DNA of 17,025 nt from Euryarchaeota archaeon UBA125 (lineage in GTDB: Archaea; Thermoplasmatota; Poseidoniia; Poseidoniales; Thalassarchaeaceae), in assembly GCA_002502625.1 (NCBI GenBank), contig DAPV01000093.1:1-17025 (forward strand), read 5' to 3'. Position 1 is the stretch's first letter. Each line of letters opens with the position of its first letter. A program made the position numbers and the translations under genes. The notes below the pieces were generated by a model. That model searched no databases. It saw nothing but the letters and a program-made list of their open reading frames with translations, and was not told the DNA's origin. Positions 5,276 through 13,263 of this stretch are shown here, one piece after another.

Positions 5276-6284
5276 AATCGAAAATGAATTTTTCAAGATC
5301 ATTTACACATACTGACCAGTCTCTATTTTTATTTGCCCATTTCTTAGCTAATTCCCCTTTTCTTCGAATTTCATCCATCCCTGATTGAATCAAATCATGA
5401 GTTGCTGAAAGGAAGCTAGAATCATCACCAAGAGGAACCAAAGTTAGCCATTCCTCATCCTTAAAATCTGACAAACCAGACACATCAGAACTAATTACAC
5501 ACATTCCAGCAGCAGCATATTCACTAACTTTCAGCGGAGATGCCCCCCTCCATTCCGATCTATTGGGCAAGTGAAGTAATCCAATATCTGCTTCTGATAA
5601 AATGAAAGGGACCTCTTTACTAGAACAAGGATCATCAATTGTCGCGCCAAGAGATCTTAATCGGTCTACTGCATCACCAGAACCTACAAATCTAATTTCA
5701 AGTCCCATGTGAACTAATCTTTCTAATTCTCTCACTTTAGAAATTGAACCAAGATACATCAAATTCGGTGTAGATCTAACCTTTCGAACGAAATCAAAAG
5801 TAGAACAATCAACACCTCCAGGGACAATAACATAGGGAATATCAATTGTAGAATTAATATGAAATTTCGATTTAATTGCCGCACCGATTGAAAATTTTCT
5901 AGCTATCTTCCAGGCTTTCAGATATTGGCGTTGTTGTATTATTCCAGCGATTCCACGACTAGTTGGGGGGCTTCTATCCATAATTATCCAAGGAATTGAG
6001 CGCTGATGAAGTTCCTGATAAGCTCCTTCAATTGCAGTCCATTCAACAATAGCAATATCGGGAGATTCGATTGTTGGTATAGACTCACGAATACTTCTAG
6101 TAAATGACTTATGGCCAAATCCTAATCGTTTAGAACGGAAAACAAAGTGTCCTATCGATTTAGTAGGAGACATCCAAATTATGGAATGGCCTCTTTTTTC
6201 CAATTCCTTTGATATTCCTAATCTTGATGTGCGTGTAAGATCGGAAGAAATATCGCGATGTGTAATCCAAAGAATCGAGGGCAT
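5265..6284 (-). CDS. second family 4-like glycosyltransferase
   Basis: This is a 339-residue GT-B fold protein. The N-terminal domain begins ILWITHRDI and carries the start loop with TRTSRLGISKELEKRGHSI (18-36). PGGVDCSTF (155-163) is the usual linker motif, MYLGS (176-180) opens the nucleotide-binding domain, and ASPLKVSEYAAAGMCVISS (248-266) is the family signature. Only the second Glu (E255) of E-x7-E is kept; the first position is Gly247, a common variant of GT4. The frame is open to a GTG at 6314, but ATG 6284 is chosen because the protein then starts at the first beta-strand, TGGCGAT lies three bases upstream, and the overlap with the glutaredoxin gene disappears (an 11-base gap remains). 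Its position at the end of a minus-strand run suggests read-through from the glutaredoxin gene. Acceptor is unknown. Confidence 0.87.
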   Translation of the reverse strand: MPSILWITHRDISSDLTRTSRLGISKELEKRGHSIIWMSPTKSIGHFVFRSKRLGFGHKSFTRSIRESIPTIESPDIAIVEWTAIEGAYQELHQRSIPWIIMDRSPPTSRGIAGIIQQRQYLKAWKIARKFSIGAAIKSKFHINSTIDIPYVIVPGGVDCSTFDFVRKVRSTPNLMYLGSISKVRELERLVHMGLEIRFVGSGDAVDRLRSLGATIDDPCSSKEVPFILSEADIGLLHLPNRSEWRGASPLKVSEYAAAGMCVISSDVSGLSDFKDEEWLTLVPLGDDSSFLSATHDLIQSGMDEIRRKGELAKKWANKNRDWSVCVNDLEKFIFDSMS

Positions 6285-6295
6285 ATTATCGCCAG

Positions 6296-6658
6296 TTAGG
6301 ACTCTGGAGTCCACTCACTTGACATTCCACGTGCTTCGCGTGCCTCAACTAACATCGATTTTAATTCACCACTTTGTAACATCTCAAGAGCAATGTCCGA
6401 ACCACCAATCAACTCTCCTCCCACGAATACTTGGGGCATAGTTGGGAAATCTGACCACTGACAAACAGATGGAATTGCAATCCGATCACTTAACACATTT
6501 ACAGAAGCATATGGATGAGAAAGTTGGCTGAGGACCTGAGAAGCACGATTTGAGAAGCCACATTGAGGAGCCTCCGGTGTGCCTTTCATAAACAGAACAA
6601 GGATGTGTTCGTCGATTATTGCCTGTAATTCATCTGGTGTCCAATTAAATTCTGTCAT
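6296..6658 (-). CDS. monothiol (CGFS) glutaredoxin, GrxD/Grx4 type
   Basis: This is a 120-residue CGFS glutaredoxin, a class that binds and transfers [2Fe-2S] clusters, classically as a homodimer or together with BolA. Visible marks are the glutathione-contact K25 in LFMKGTP, the active C33-G-F-S36, WSDFPTMPQVFVGGE (68-82) with cis-Pro75, and GGSDI (85-89). The C-terminal extension after about residue 103 is charged. The start at 6658 is fixed by AAGGAG seven bases upstream on the minus strand; an upstream in-frame Met at 6718 would overlap the bolA-like gene. The start is 4 bases after the BolA stop, so the two are certainly co-transcribed and probably translationally coupled. In bacteria and eukaryotes the partners form a mixed [2Fe-2S] complex used in iron sensing or cluster delivery; the adjacency implies the same here. 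Confidence 0.95.
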   Translation of the reverse strand: MTEFNWTPDELQAIIDEHILVLFMKGTPEAPQCGFSNRASQVLSQLSHPYASVNVLSDRIAIPSVCQWSDFPTMPQVFVGGELIGGSDIALEMLQSGELKSMLVEAREARGMSSEWTPES

Positions 6659-6662
6659 ATTT

Positions 6663-6986
6663 TCACTCCTTTTCTGGTCTTCGGATATGCACTCCGAAAA
6701 AGGGACTTTCGTCTCCATGTGGATGAAATGTAGTATCTCCTGCTAGAGCAGCTTGTTCTGGAGTCATGCATTTTAGATCTAATGCATGAACATCACCAGA
6801 GGAAATATGTGGTTTGAAGAGATTCAAGATAGGTTTCTGACGTTGTAATGGTCTCATTCCATCAAAAGAAACAGAAATCACACGAACATGAAAATGGTCA
6901 CCAGTTCCATTAAGATCGACTACTTCTACTTCTGCATCTGGAACCACTTCCAAAATCTGTGAAGTCACCCAGTCAGTGGACACCAT
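6663..6986 (-). CDS. bolA: BolA family protein
   Basis: This is a 107-residue BolA-like protein, which in characterised systems pairs with CGFS glutaredoxin to bind a [2Fe-2S] cluster. The class II KH-like fold is indicated by VEVVDLNGTGDHFHVRVIS (20-38), then VSFDGMRPLQRQKPILNLF (39-57) and the signature VHALDLKCMTPEQ (66-78), in which H67 is the invariant His ligand. H31 and H33 stand in the variable loop that supplies the second ligand in other BolA proteins. About 25 residues follow the usual C-terminus (GDTTFHPHGDESPFFGVH and a charged end), adding further His. It sits 63 bases downstream of the epimerase gene and immediately upstream of the glutaredoxin gene. The ATG is preceded by AGGGT, a weak ribosome-binding site. 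BolA is rare in archaea, so acquisition from bacteria is likely. Confidence 0.92.
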   Translation of the reverse strand: MVSTDWVTSQILEVVPDAEVEVVDLNGTGDHFHVRVISVSFDGMRPLQRQKPILNLFKPHISSGDVHALDLKCMTPEQAALAGDTTFHPHGDESPFFGVHIRRPEKE

Positions 6987-7049
6987 AGTTTACCCTATAT
7001 GTGGTCTAATTTCAATGCTCGTAATTTTCTAAAAGTACATTGAAGAAAT

Positions 7050-7730
7050 TTATTCGTTTATAGAAGTAAATATTTCATCTAAATTTTCTGATATTGTACC
7101 TTTGGAATTAATTAAACCACTCCCAACTACAGCAATATCAATACCCCAGTCTGCAACTAATTTCGCATTATGAGATTTGATTCCCCCGTCAATCATCAGC
7201 ATCGTATTTCTCCCACCATTCTCTCTTTGCTCATCAATAGCTAAACGGAAGGTTCTGACCTTTTCCTCTACTTCAGGCATGAAGGATTGTCCACCTTTTC
7301 CAGGAACTACAGACATAATTAGTACTAGATCAAGACTTGATAAATACGGAAGAATCGTTGATGCATCGGTATCAGGATTCAATACGAGTCCTGCTTGAAC
7401 TCCTGCAGAATGAAGATCAGAAATTAAAGCACTTGGATCTTCTATCGCTTCAATATGAGCAATGACTAAATCAACTCCTGCGTCAACATATTGCTTCCAG
7501 GTTTCTTCTGCATTGGTAACCATTAGATGGCAATCGAGAAAAACCTCTGACCCTACCTTTTCACGTATGCTTCGAATTAAAGCAGGACCAAATGTGATAG
7601 TTCTGTTGACTACCCAATTTCCATCCATAACATCCAGATGAATCCAGTCAATTCCTGAACTAATTGCAGATTCGAGAGTCTCTCCTAAACGAGTGAAATC
7701 GGCAGTAAGGATACTTGGTGTGATTCGCAT
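7050..7730 (-). CDS. rpe: ribulose-phosphate 3-epimerase
   Basis: This TIM-barrel enzyme interconverts ribulose 5-phosphate and xylulose 5-phosphate in the non-oxidative pentose phosphate pathway. The 226-residue length is typical. Metal and catalytic residues are all present: H31 and D33 in HLDVMDG, H68 in DCHLMV and D181 in MIDGGI. The phosphate loop VPGKGGQSF (142-150) has Val-Pro and Lys where most bacterial enzymes have Asn-Pro and Phe. The reading frame is open upstream to 8081 across the thioredoxin gene, but ATG 7730 is chosen: MRITPSIL is the standard family N-terminus and GAGG lies about 9 bases upstream on the minus strand. It is the first gene of the minus-strand group rpe, bolA, glutaredoxin, and is divergent from thioredoxin. 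Confidence 0.95.
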   Translation of the reverse strand: MRITPSILTADFTRLGETLESAISSGIDWIHLDVMDGNWVVNRTITFGPALIRSIREKVGSEVFLDCHLMVTNAEETWKQYVDAGVDLVIAHIEAIEDPSALISDLHSAGVQAGLVLNPDTDASTILPYLSSLDLVLIMSVVPGKGGQSFMPEVEEKVRTFRLAIDEQRENGGRNTMLMIDGGIKSHNAKLVADWGIDIAVVGSGLINSKGTISENLDEIFTSINE

Positions 7731-7842
7731 ATTTACATGCCTCGGAGAAAGACTAGGTTCATTTCCCTTACGCGAACTAAAATTATGGTGACGGCCATAT
7801 ATTGATAGGCATGTAGGAAATACCAATGATGCGAGTGATACG
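7731..7842. promoter_or_regulatory. divergent promoters for rpe and thioredoxin
   Basis: For thioredoxin, CCATATATTG (7795-7804) is a good TATA-like box and predicts a start near 7825, leaving a leader with GAGTGAT before ATG 7843. For rpe, the minus-strand ATAATTTTA (7778-7786) predicts a start near 7757 and a leader carrying GAGG. Confidence 0.45.
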
Positions 7843-8160
7843 ATGGGACAGATTGTAGATGCCGGAGATTCGGATTTTGACGTAGTGACTAAGAGTGCAG
7901 AATGGGTATTGGTAGATTTTTGGGCACCGTGGTGTGGCCCTTGTAGAGCAATCGCCCCTGTACTTAGCCAAATTGCTGAAGAAAGAGAGATTACCATAGC
8001 CAAAGTGAATACTGATGTTAACTCATTAGCTCCAGGTAAATACGGCGTTAGAGGTATTCCGTTTCTCCTTCTATTCCACAATGGAGAACCAGTAGCTAAC
8101 CAAACAGGTGCTCTTCCTAAAGCTGGAATGGACGCTTGGCTAAACAGTCATATGAGTTAG
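7843..8160 (+). CDS. trxA: thioredoxin
   Basis: This is a 105-residue classical thioredoxin, a cytosolic protein-disulfide reductase. VLVDFWAPWCGPCRAIAPVL (22-41) contains the redox-active W30-C31-G-P-C34, and the cis-Pro is P73 in GVRGIPFLLLF. Length and fold order are canonical. ATG 7843 is preceded by GAGTGAT with a three-base spacer, as for other genes in the window. No thioredoxin reductase gene lies here. Its stop codon overlaps the stop of the convergent STAND-ATPase gene by 4 bases, so neither has a separate terminator. With glutaredoxin and BolA close by, the region concentrates thiol and Fe-S redox functions, which suits an aerobic surface-ocean organism. Confidence 0.96.
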   Translation: MGQIVDAGDSDFDVVTKSAEWVLVDFWAPWCGPCRAIAPVLSQIAEEREITIAKVNTDVNSLAPGKYGVRGIPFLLLFHNGEPVANQTGALPKAGMDAWLNSHMS

Positions 8161-9719
8161 TTACCATTAATTCGTTCTGAGGCTTGACTCATAGCTCCAA
8201 TATCTCGCCTTAATCTCTCTCTCATTGCATCGTGTAGCCACATGCCATCCTCTAATTCAACAATCAATCCTGATTCAATTAACGCTGAAGGAGGAGAGGA
8301 CTCTACTCCTGCCGCTTTACCTAATTCATCCCATGAAATTGGACGGTCAACGCTCGCTAATATGTCGAGAATTATCCGTTCTTCTTTGGGTAAAACGTCT
8401 AAAATTTCTTCATCTAAAAATCTAAGCCAATCTTCATGAACTACTTTTCCATAAATCTCTAGTAATTCCAATGCTAATGGATGTCCTCCAGTTAATCGAT
8501 GAATAGAGGCTGCATCTGCTCCTTTGGGAGCATCTATTCTATTCAACCAATCTCTAACAACTTCAACACTAAGTCCTGAAACTTGAAGTTCTTCCATCTT
8601 ACCTCTAGTTAGAACATCTCTTCGATCATAAAATGACATGCTAGTACGAGATACAAAGAGTAAACGCAATGGAGTAACTTCTGCAACTTGTAGTAATGCT
8701 CCAAACAAATGTTGACCTGATTCTGCTAAATGATGAGCATCATCAATGACTAACAAGATATATGGGGGGACTTCTGAGGTTGATTCATGATCTGTAAAAA
8801 TACGTTCACGTAGAGCCATTGGGTCTGTTAAGTATTCTATTAAACGACGACGAAACAAGTCAATATCGAATGCTGCTCCAGGTGATTTAGGTAGTGTTTC
8901 AAGAAGGTCATGAGGGTCCCAACGACCTTCTGTCCTAGATTCTACCCCCAATCTATGTAGAAGACTAATTGATAATCCTAAAGGCGAATCCCAAGGATGA
9001 CAAGGATAGAACATCAATCTTAAGCTAGGTATCCTATCAAGCAAAGATTGGGTCCAATGAGAAATTAAAGTGGTTTTTCCAGTACCTGCAATTCCATGAA
9101 TAAGCATTCCAGCAGCTTTACCATCAAACCATTTATCCAATGATTCTAATTCAGTTTCTCTACCATGTATTCTACGAATACTTGGGGGGCGTACGTGGTA
9201 TGTAGAATGGGCTCCTTTTAGTAAAGTAATTGAAGACGGGTTGTTTGAAGGTGGTCTAACAGAACCAAAACGAATATCTCCGTAGTGTAGTACTCCCTCA
9301 TGTTGGGCATGCATTAAAACCTGAAGAAGGGTCATCTGAGCATCTATTCTCTCTGCAGCTTGATCTGCTCTAACAGTCAACATTGTTCCTTCTTGATCAC
9401 GGATGGACACTCGAATAGAAGATAAATTTTCTACTCTTTGTTTTGCTACAGAACGTCCATCTTCTGTTAGTTGCCAAGTTCTCTGCCTTCTAGTATCGTC
9501 ATGAACATTTCTTGTCAAAACTGTAACCAATTGACGACGATCTAAATTTCTCATGGAACGACTGACATTTGGAGGATGTAATGCACAAGCATCTGCAATT
9601 CCGTTACGAGTGACTGAAGCATTTACTGTATGACGATCTGCTTGATCATCATTCTCCATAAGATGGAGTAAAATTCTATCTTCGACCGGGACATTCACCC
9701 TATCTGGCTCGACCTCCAT
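8157..9719 (-). CDS. winged-helix STAND-type ATPase regulator
   Basis: This 520-residue, probably cytosolic protein has an N-terminal DNA-binding part and a C-terminal signal-transduction ATPase. Residues about 12-100 read as a winged helix: DRILLHLMEND, GIADACALHPPNVSRSMRNLDRRQLV and RTWQLTEDGRSVAKQR, with the wing in TRNVHDDTRRQRTW. After a linker, RIHGRETELESL (183-194) opens the NTPase domain, with Walker A GIAGTGKTT (209-217), Walker B ILLVIDDAHH (321-330), sensor LRLLFVSRTS (351-360) and the STAND-type GGHPLALELL (411-420). A further helical/winged domain follows (to 520). No TPR or WD sensor repeats follow, so the ligand is unknown. A minus-strand TATA-like AATTTAAC (9739-9746), 24 bases before ATG 9719, suggests a leaderless mRNA. 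It is divergent from the giant surface protein gene, which it may regulate. Confidence 0.85.
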   Translation of the reverse strand: MEVEPDRVNVPVEDRILLHLMENDDQADRHTVNASVTRNGIADACALHPPNVSRSMRNLDRRQLVTVLTRNVHDDTRRQRTWQLTEDGRSVAKQRVENLSSIRVSIRDQEGTMLTVRADQAAERIDAQMTLLQVLMHAQHEGVLHYGDIRFGSVRPPSNNPSSITLLKGAHSTYHVRPPSIRRIHGRETELESLDKWFDGKAAGMLIHGIAGTGKTTLISHWTQSLLDRIPSLRLMFYPCHPWDSPLGLSISLLHRLGVESRTEGRWDPHDLLETLPKSPGAAFDIDLFRRRLIEYLTDPMALRERIFTDHESTSEVPPYILLVIDDAHHLAESGQHLFGALLQVAEVTPLRLLFVSRTSMSFYDRRDVLTRGKMEELQVSGLSVEVVRDWLNRIDAPKGADAASIHRLTGGHPLALELLEIYGKVVHEDWLRFLDEEILDVLPKEERIILDILASVDRPISWDELGKAAGVESSPPSALIESGLIVELEDGMWLHDAMRERLRRDIGAMSQASERINGN

Positions 9720-9738
9720 AGTCCCAGTAAACAGTTGG

Positions 9739-9746
9739 TTAAATTG
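9739..9746 (-). promoter_or_regulatory. TATA-like box for the STAND ATPase gene
   Basis: On the minus strand AATTTAAC is centred about 24 bases before ATG 9719, the spacing expected of a leaderless archaeal transcript. Confidence 0.4.
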
Positions 9747-9805
9747 AAAGATTCGGAAAAGTGCTATTCAAAGAAGAGAAATAATGATGCAAAACGACCA
9801 AAATC

Positions 9806-9812
9806 GTTTATT
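9806..9812 (+). promoter_or_regulatory. TATA-like box for the surface-protein gene
   Basis: GTTTATT is centred about 25 bases before ATG 9834. It supports that ATG, and not the upstream TTG 9735, as the true start, and a leaderless mRNA. Confidence 0.4.
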
Positions 9813-9833
9813 CTTGGAAACCTCCCCGGTAAC

Positions 9834-12800
9834 ATGGCTCGGTTTGGACATCAGTCCGTTGCTATCCTCGGGACTTTGTTGATGATATCATGTCTTTTTG
9901 CTCCTTTAGTATCTGCCACAGGTCAAACTGACGTTGATGGAGATGGGGTTGTAGACGGTTTAGACGATTGCCCAAATTCATTTGGAAATAGCACTATAGA
10001 TAGACAAGGGTGTCCCGATTATGATGGTGATGGAACCAGTGATTTGAATGACCCTCTAGTAATGAGTAACGGAGGATATCTACAGGATGCATTTGTTCCA
10101 TCAAGTGAAGATATGTCGGCAGTTCTATTCATGCCAGGAAATGGAACCTTCTATCTCCAAGCGATGAACGATCCAGGTCAAGGATGGAATGGTCAAGATA
10201 GTACAATTGTTAGAGTAATGGATTCATCTACCAGAAATACTGCTAGAACCGTGTCTTTGAACAATGACGTGTTAACTGCAGATATTGCGTGGTCACCTGA
10301 TGGAGAAAGATTTGCAATACTTACTACGGACGAAGAAATAAGAATCTATCATACTTACAATGGAAGTCTAGATTTTACCATAGATACAGATGGGGAAGTT
10401 GCCGGAGAAATCGAGTTTTCTCCTGATGGATCAATGATTGTAGCTGTTGGATATCAAGACGGAAATAATGGAAATGGACAAGTACAAATTTTCAATTCAA
10501 CTACCGGTGTAGAGATTGCTGATTTTAGTCCAGGTTCATCCGACTACTTTTACTCAATAGATTTCAGCCCTGACGGTGAATTTTTATTGATTGGAGGGTA
10601 CGAAAATTTCTACATTTATTATGTAAATAATCATACATTGTTCCGCACAGTTACTCCGAATTTTAGTTACATGAATGCAGTAGCTTGGTCACCTGATGGC
10701 AATATGGTATCTATCTGTGAAGGTTGGGGAGGGAGTAACGCAAGGGCACGTGTTTATCATGCACTCAATGGAAGTCAAATCTTTTCTTACACAACTTCTA
10801 CATCTTGTCTCGATACTGCATGGTCCCCTGATTCTTCTCAAATAGCATTCAGTCATTCCTACTATCAAGCAGATGGGGCTTCTATCCATATTTTTGATGC
10901 AAGAACTGGAACAAAATTGGACACCTTGAGCGCCCCACGTCCAGGTAGTTGCAATAGTAGTGGTGGAGGCAATAATTGCGGTCAAGTAAATGGAATTGAT
11001 TGGCACCCTGATGGTAATTACATCATTTCTGCACATGGAAGAAACGATGAAGGCATATTTCACTGGATTGTAGACCCTGATATCGATGGGGATGGAGTTC
11101 TAAATCCAGATGATGCATTTCCAGAAGATGGGACGCAATGGGATGATGCTGATGGAGATGGATATGGAGATAATCCAGGTGGAAATGAACCTGATGGCTG
11201 TATCAATACTCCAGGAACATCTACTCAAGATCTCTTCGGATGTGTAGACAATGATGGTGATGGTTGGTCAGATGCTGGCGATGATTATCCAACCGATTAT
11301 TATCAATGGGCTGATGAAGATGGAGATGGATATCCAGATAATACTGCAGATTCTAGAAGTCCTCCTGCTTATGGGGCTGTAGACTATCTTCCACAAAATC
11401 CTACTCAATGGAATGATTCAGATGGTGATGGATATGGTGATAATTATTACAATCCAAACCATGGATCATCATACAATACTCGGCCTTCTTCATGGCCAGG
11501 TCAACTGATTACAACCATGACACCGATTCAAATTACAGATGTAGACGTATTCCCTCTCGATCCTGAACATTGGTCAGATGATGATGAAGACTGGGTTGGA
11601 GATCAACCCTTTTCATCAAATTCAGATGGATGTTTGGGTGTTCCTGGAAATTCTATCTGGGATCGTTTAGGGTGTCCTGATTCTGATGGCGATGGATGGT
11701 CAGATGCAACGGCTGAATTCCCGGCATCTCCAACTGGAATTGCAGATGCATTTCCGAACGAAGCGAGTCAATGGTTGGATGCAGATGGTGATGGATATGG
11801 AGACAACTCTAGTGGATTTCAGGCAGATAAATGTGGACAGTATGGTACTAGTTTGTGGGCATCTGTGTATAATGCCACAACAGAAGTAATGGATGATTTG
11901 GAACATTTTGGATGTCCAGATAGAGATGGAGATACATATGCAGATTCGTTTGATGCTTTTCCAGATGACCCTTCTCAATGGGCAGATAGAGATGGAGATG
12001 GTTGTGGAGAAAATATGAATGGCTCTAACCCTGATCTTTTCATCAATGACGGAGTCCAATGTGTTGATTCTGATGGTGATGGATATGGTGATGTACCTAG
12101 TGGAGATAATGGAGATTGGTACCCATCTGATCCAACCCAATGGAGAGATACAGATTCGGATGGATATGGCGATAATCTAGATGGAACCGAAGCAGATATT
12201 TGCCCCCTAGAATATGGTACCTTAACTGATCCAAATGTTCGAGGTTGCCCTGATTCAGATAATGATGGAACAGCAGATATCGAAGACCCTTTTCCAGATG
12301 ATGGGTTTGCATGGACTGATATCGATAACGATGGATACCCCGATCAGATAGGGCCGAATATGGATGATTGTCCAAATTTCCCTGGGACATCAACCGAAAA
12401 TGGAATACTAGGATGTCCCGATGCTGATGGGGATGGATTTGCAGATAGTATTGATTCCTTCCCTAACGATAATCTTCAATGGGAAGATAATGATTTAGAT
12501 GGGGTTGGTGACAATTATGGATATACGAATTTCACTGCAACAGTCAATAACACACACGGAAATACATCAATTCAGGTCCTTCATCGAGAACAATATGGAG
12601 ATGCTTTTCCTAATGATTCAACTCAATGGAGTGATATTGATGGAGATGGATATGGAGATAATCAATCAGGAACAAATCCTGATGCATTCCCAATAATCCC
12701 CTCTCAATTTATCGATATTGACAAAGATGGATATGGAGATAACACTACTAAGGATGCATTTGAAGCGGATGATTGTAAATCTCAACCAGGAACATCTTGG

Positions 12801-13262
12801 AAAGATAGGCTTGGATGTCTAGATTCTGATGATGATGGGACTTCAGATCTAAGTGATTCTTGTCCATTTGATCCAGAACAATTTGAATTCGGAGCTACAT
12901 GTGCGATTATAGAAATCTTGGATGAAGAATCTCAACAAGAAGGAACTAACTTTGTTCAAATTGCAACATTAGGAATTGTAGGTATTGTTGCTATTTTACT
13001 AGCAGCGATTCTCATGGCAATGGTATCTCGACAGGCAGCTAAACGAAGATATGTTGGTGAACAGAAAAGATTGCAAGCTCAAGAAGAGGCATTTAGCGAA
13101 GAAGAAGATAGAAGATCTGCATGGGCAGAACATTATGCGCAGCAAGGAGATTTTGAAAAAGCAAAGGAATTAGGCTGGGAAGAAAAACCTCAATGGCAAA
13201 TTCACCAAGAACAAGAGGCTGCTGAAGCTCTGGCTTCAATTCCATCTCTAGAAGATCTTTAA
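9834..13262 (+). CDS. giant secreted beta-propeller / thrombospondin type-3 repeat protein with C-terminal membrane anchor
   Basis: This is a 1142-residue surface protein. A Sec-type signal peptide (about 1-28, with the hydrophobic stretch ending LVSATG) is followed by a short Asp-rich calcium-binding segment (DVDGDGVVDGLDDCP). A WD-like beta-propeller (about 142-412) has six recognisable blades marked WSPDG, FSPDG, FSPDG, WSPDG, WSPDS and WHPDG, with a possible seventh before them. From about 416 to 1035 run thrombospondin type-3-like repeats built on DxDGDGYGDN, AFPxDxxQW and DxCxxxPGTS...GC, expected to bind many calcium ions in a stiff rod. A single membrane helix (about 1042-1064) and a 75-residue charged cytosolic tail with AEHYAQQGDFEKAKELGW end it. 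The frame is open to TTG 9735, but ATG 9834 gives a clean signal peptide and follows a TATA-like box. Ligand and function are unknown; adhesion or particle attachment is inferred. Confidence 0.9.
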   Translation: MARFGHQSVAILGTLLMISCLFAPLVSATGQTDVDGDGVVDGLDDCPNSFGNSTIDRQGCPDYDGDGTSDLNDPLVMSNGGYLQDAFVPSSEDMSAVLFMPGNGTFYLQAMNDPGQGWNGQDSTIVRVMDSSTRNTARTVSLNNDVLTADIAWSPDGERFAILTTDEEIRIYHTYNGSLDFTIDTDGEVAGEIEFSPDGSMIVAVGYQDGNNGNGQVQIFNSTTGVEIADFSPGSSDYFYSIDFSPDGEFLLIGGYENFYIYYVNNHTLFRTVTPNFSYMNAVAWSPDGNMVSICEGWGGSNARARVYHALNGSQIFSYTTSTSCLDTAWSPDSSQIAFSHSYYQADGASIHIFDARTGTKLDTLSAPRPGSCNSSGGGNNCGQVNGIDWHPDGNYIISAHGRNDEGIFHWIVDPDIDGDGVLNPDDAFPEDGTQWDDADGDGYGDNPGGNEPDGCINTPGTSTQDLFGCVDNDGDGWSDAGDDYPTDYYQWADEDGDGYPDNTADSRSPPAYGAVDYLPQNPTQWNDSDGDGYGDNYYNPNHGSSYNTRPSSWPGQLITTMTPIQITDVDVFPLDPEHWSDDDEDWVGDQPFSSNSDGCLGVPGNSIWDRLGCPDSDGDGWSDATAEFPASPTGIADAFPNEASQWLDADGDGYGDNSSGFQADKCGQYGTSLWASVYNATTEVMDDLEHFGCPDRDGDTYADSFDAFPDDPSQWADRDGDGCGENMNGSNPDLFINDGVQCVDSDGDGYGDVPSGDNGDWYPSDPTQWRDTDSDGYGDNLDGTEADICPLEYGTLTDPNVRGCPDSDNDGTADIEDPFPDDGFAWTDIDNDGYPDQIGPNMDDCPNFPGTSTENGILGCPDADGDGFADSIDSFPNDNLQWEDNDLDGVGDNYGYTNFTATVNNTHGNTSIQVLHREQYGDAFPNDSTQWSDIDGDGYGDNQSGTNPDAFPIIPSQFIDIDKDGYGDNTTKDAFEADDCKSQPGTSWKDRLGCLDSDDDGTSDLSDSCPFDPEQFEFGATCAIIEILDEESQQEGTNFVQIATLGIVGIVAILLAAILMAMVSRQAAKRRYVGEQKRLQAQEEAFSEEEDRRSAWAEHYAQQGDFEKAKELGWEEKPQWQIHQEQEAAEALASIPSLEDL
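11082..12890 (+). repeat. array of degenerate coding repeats (calcium-binding Asp-rich units)
   Basis: The core GATGGWGATGGATATGGWGA recurs in frame, for example at 11151, 11421, 11784, 12072 and 12639, interspersed with CAATGG-containing units that encode QW. Spacing is irregular and units differ in length, so this is a diverged protein-repeat array and not a simple tandem or CRISPR repeat. Confidence 0.8.
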
Positions 13263-13263
13263 T

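Noticed and set aside
6285..6314. GTG start for the second GT4 protein
   Set aside because: The added ten residues do not fit the fold and overlap the glutaredoxin gene; ATG 6284 has a better upstream site.
7731..8081. N-terminal extension of the ribulose-phosphate epimerase across the thioredoxin gene
   Set aside because: The extension is antisense to a canonical thioredoxin, has no domain sense, and the family start MRITPSIL with a GAGG site is at 7730.
8157..9719. Antiviral (Avs-type) STAND defence protein
   Set aside because: It has a DNA-binding winged helix in place of a nuclease or other effector, lacks C-terminal sensor repeats, and its neighbours are not defence genes.
9735..9833. 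TTG start giving 33 more residues on the giant surface protein
   Set aside because: The extra residues are basic and would precede a clean signal peptide; a TATA-like box at 9806-9812 would put the transcript start after them.
10689..12393. Antisense open frames opposite the surface protein
   Set aside because: They consist of low-complexity mirror translations of GAT-rich repeats (Ile/Ser-rich) and have no start signals or domains.
11082..12890. CRISPR array or minisatellite in the Asp-rich region
   Set aside because: The repeats are in frame, diverged at synonymous sites and irregularly spaced, as expected of protein repeats.
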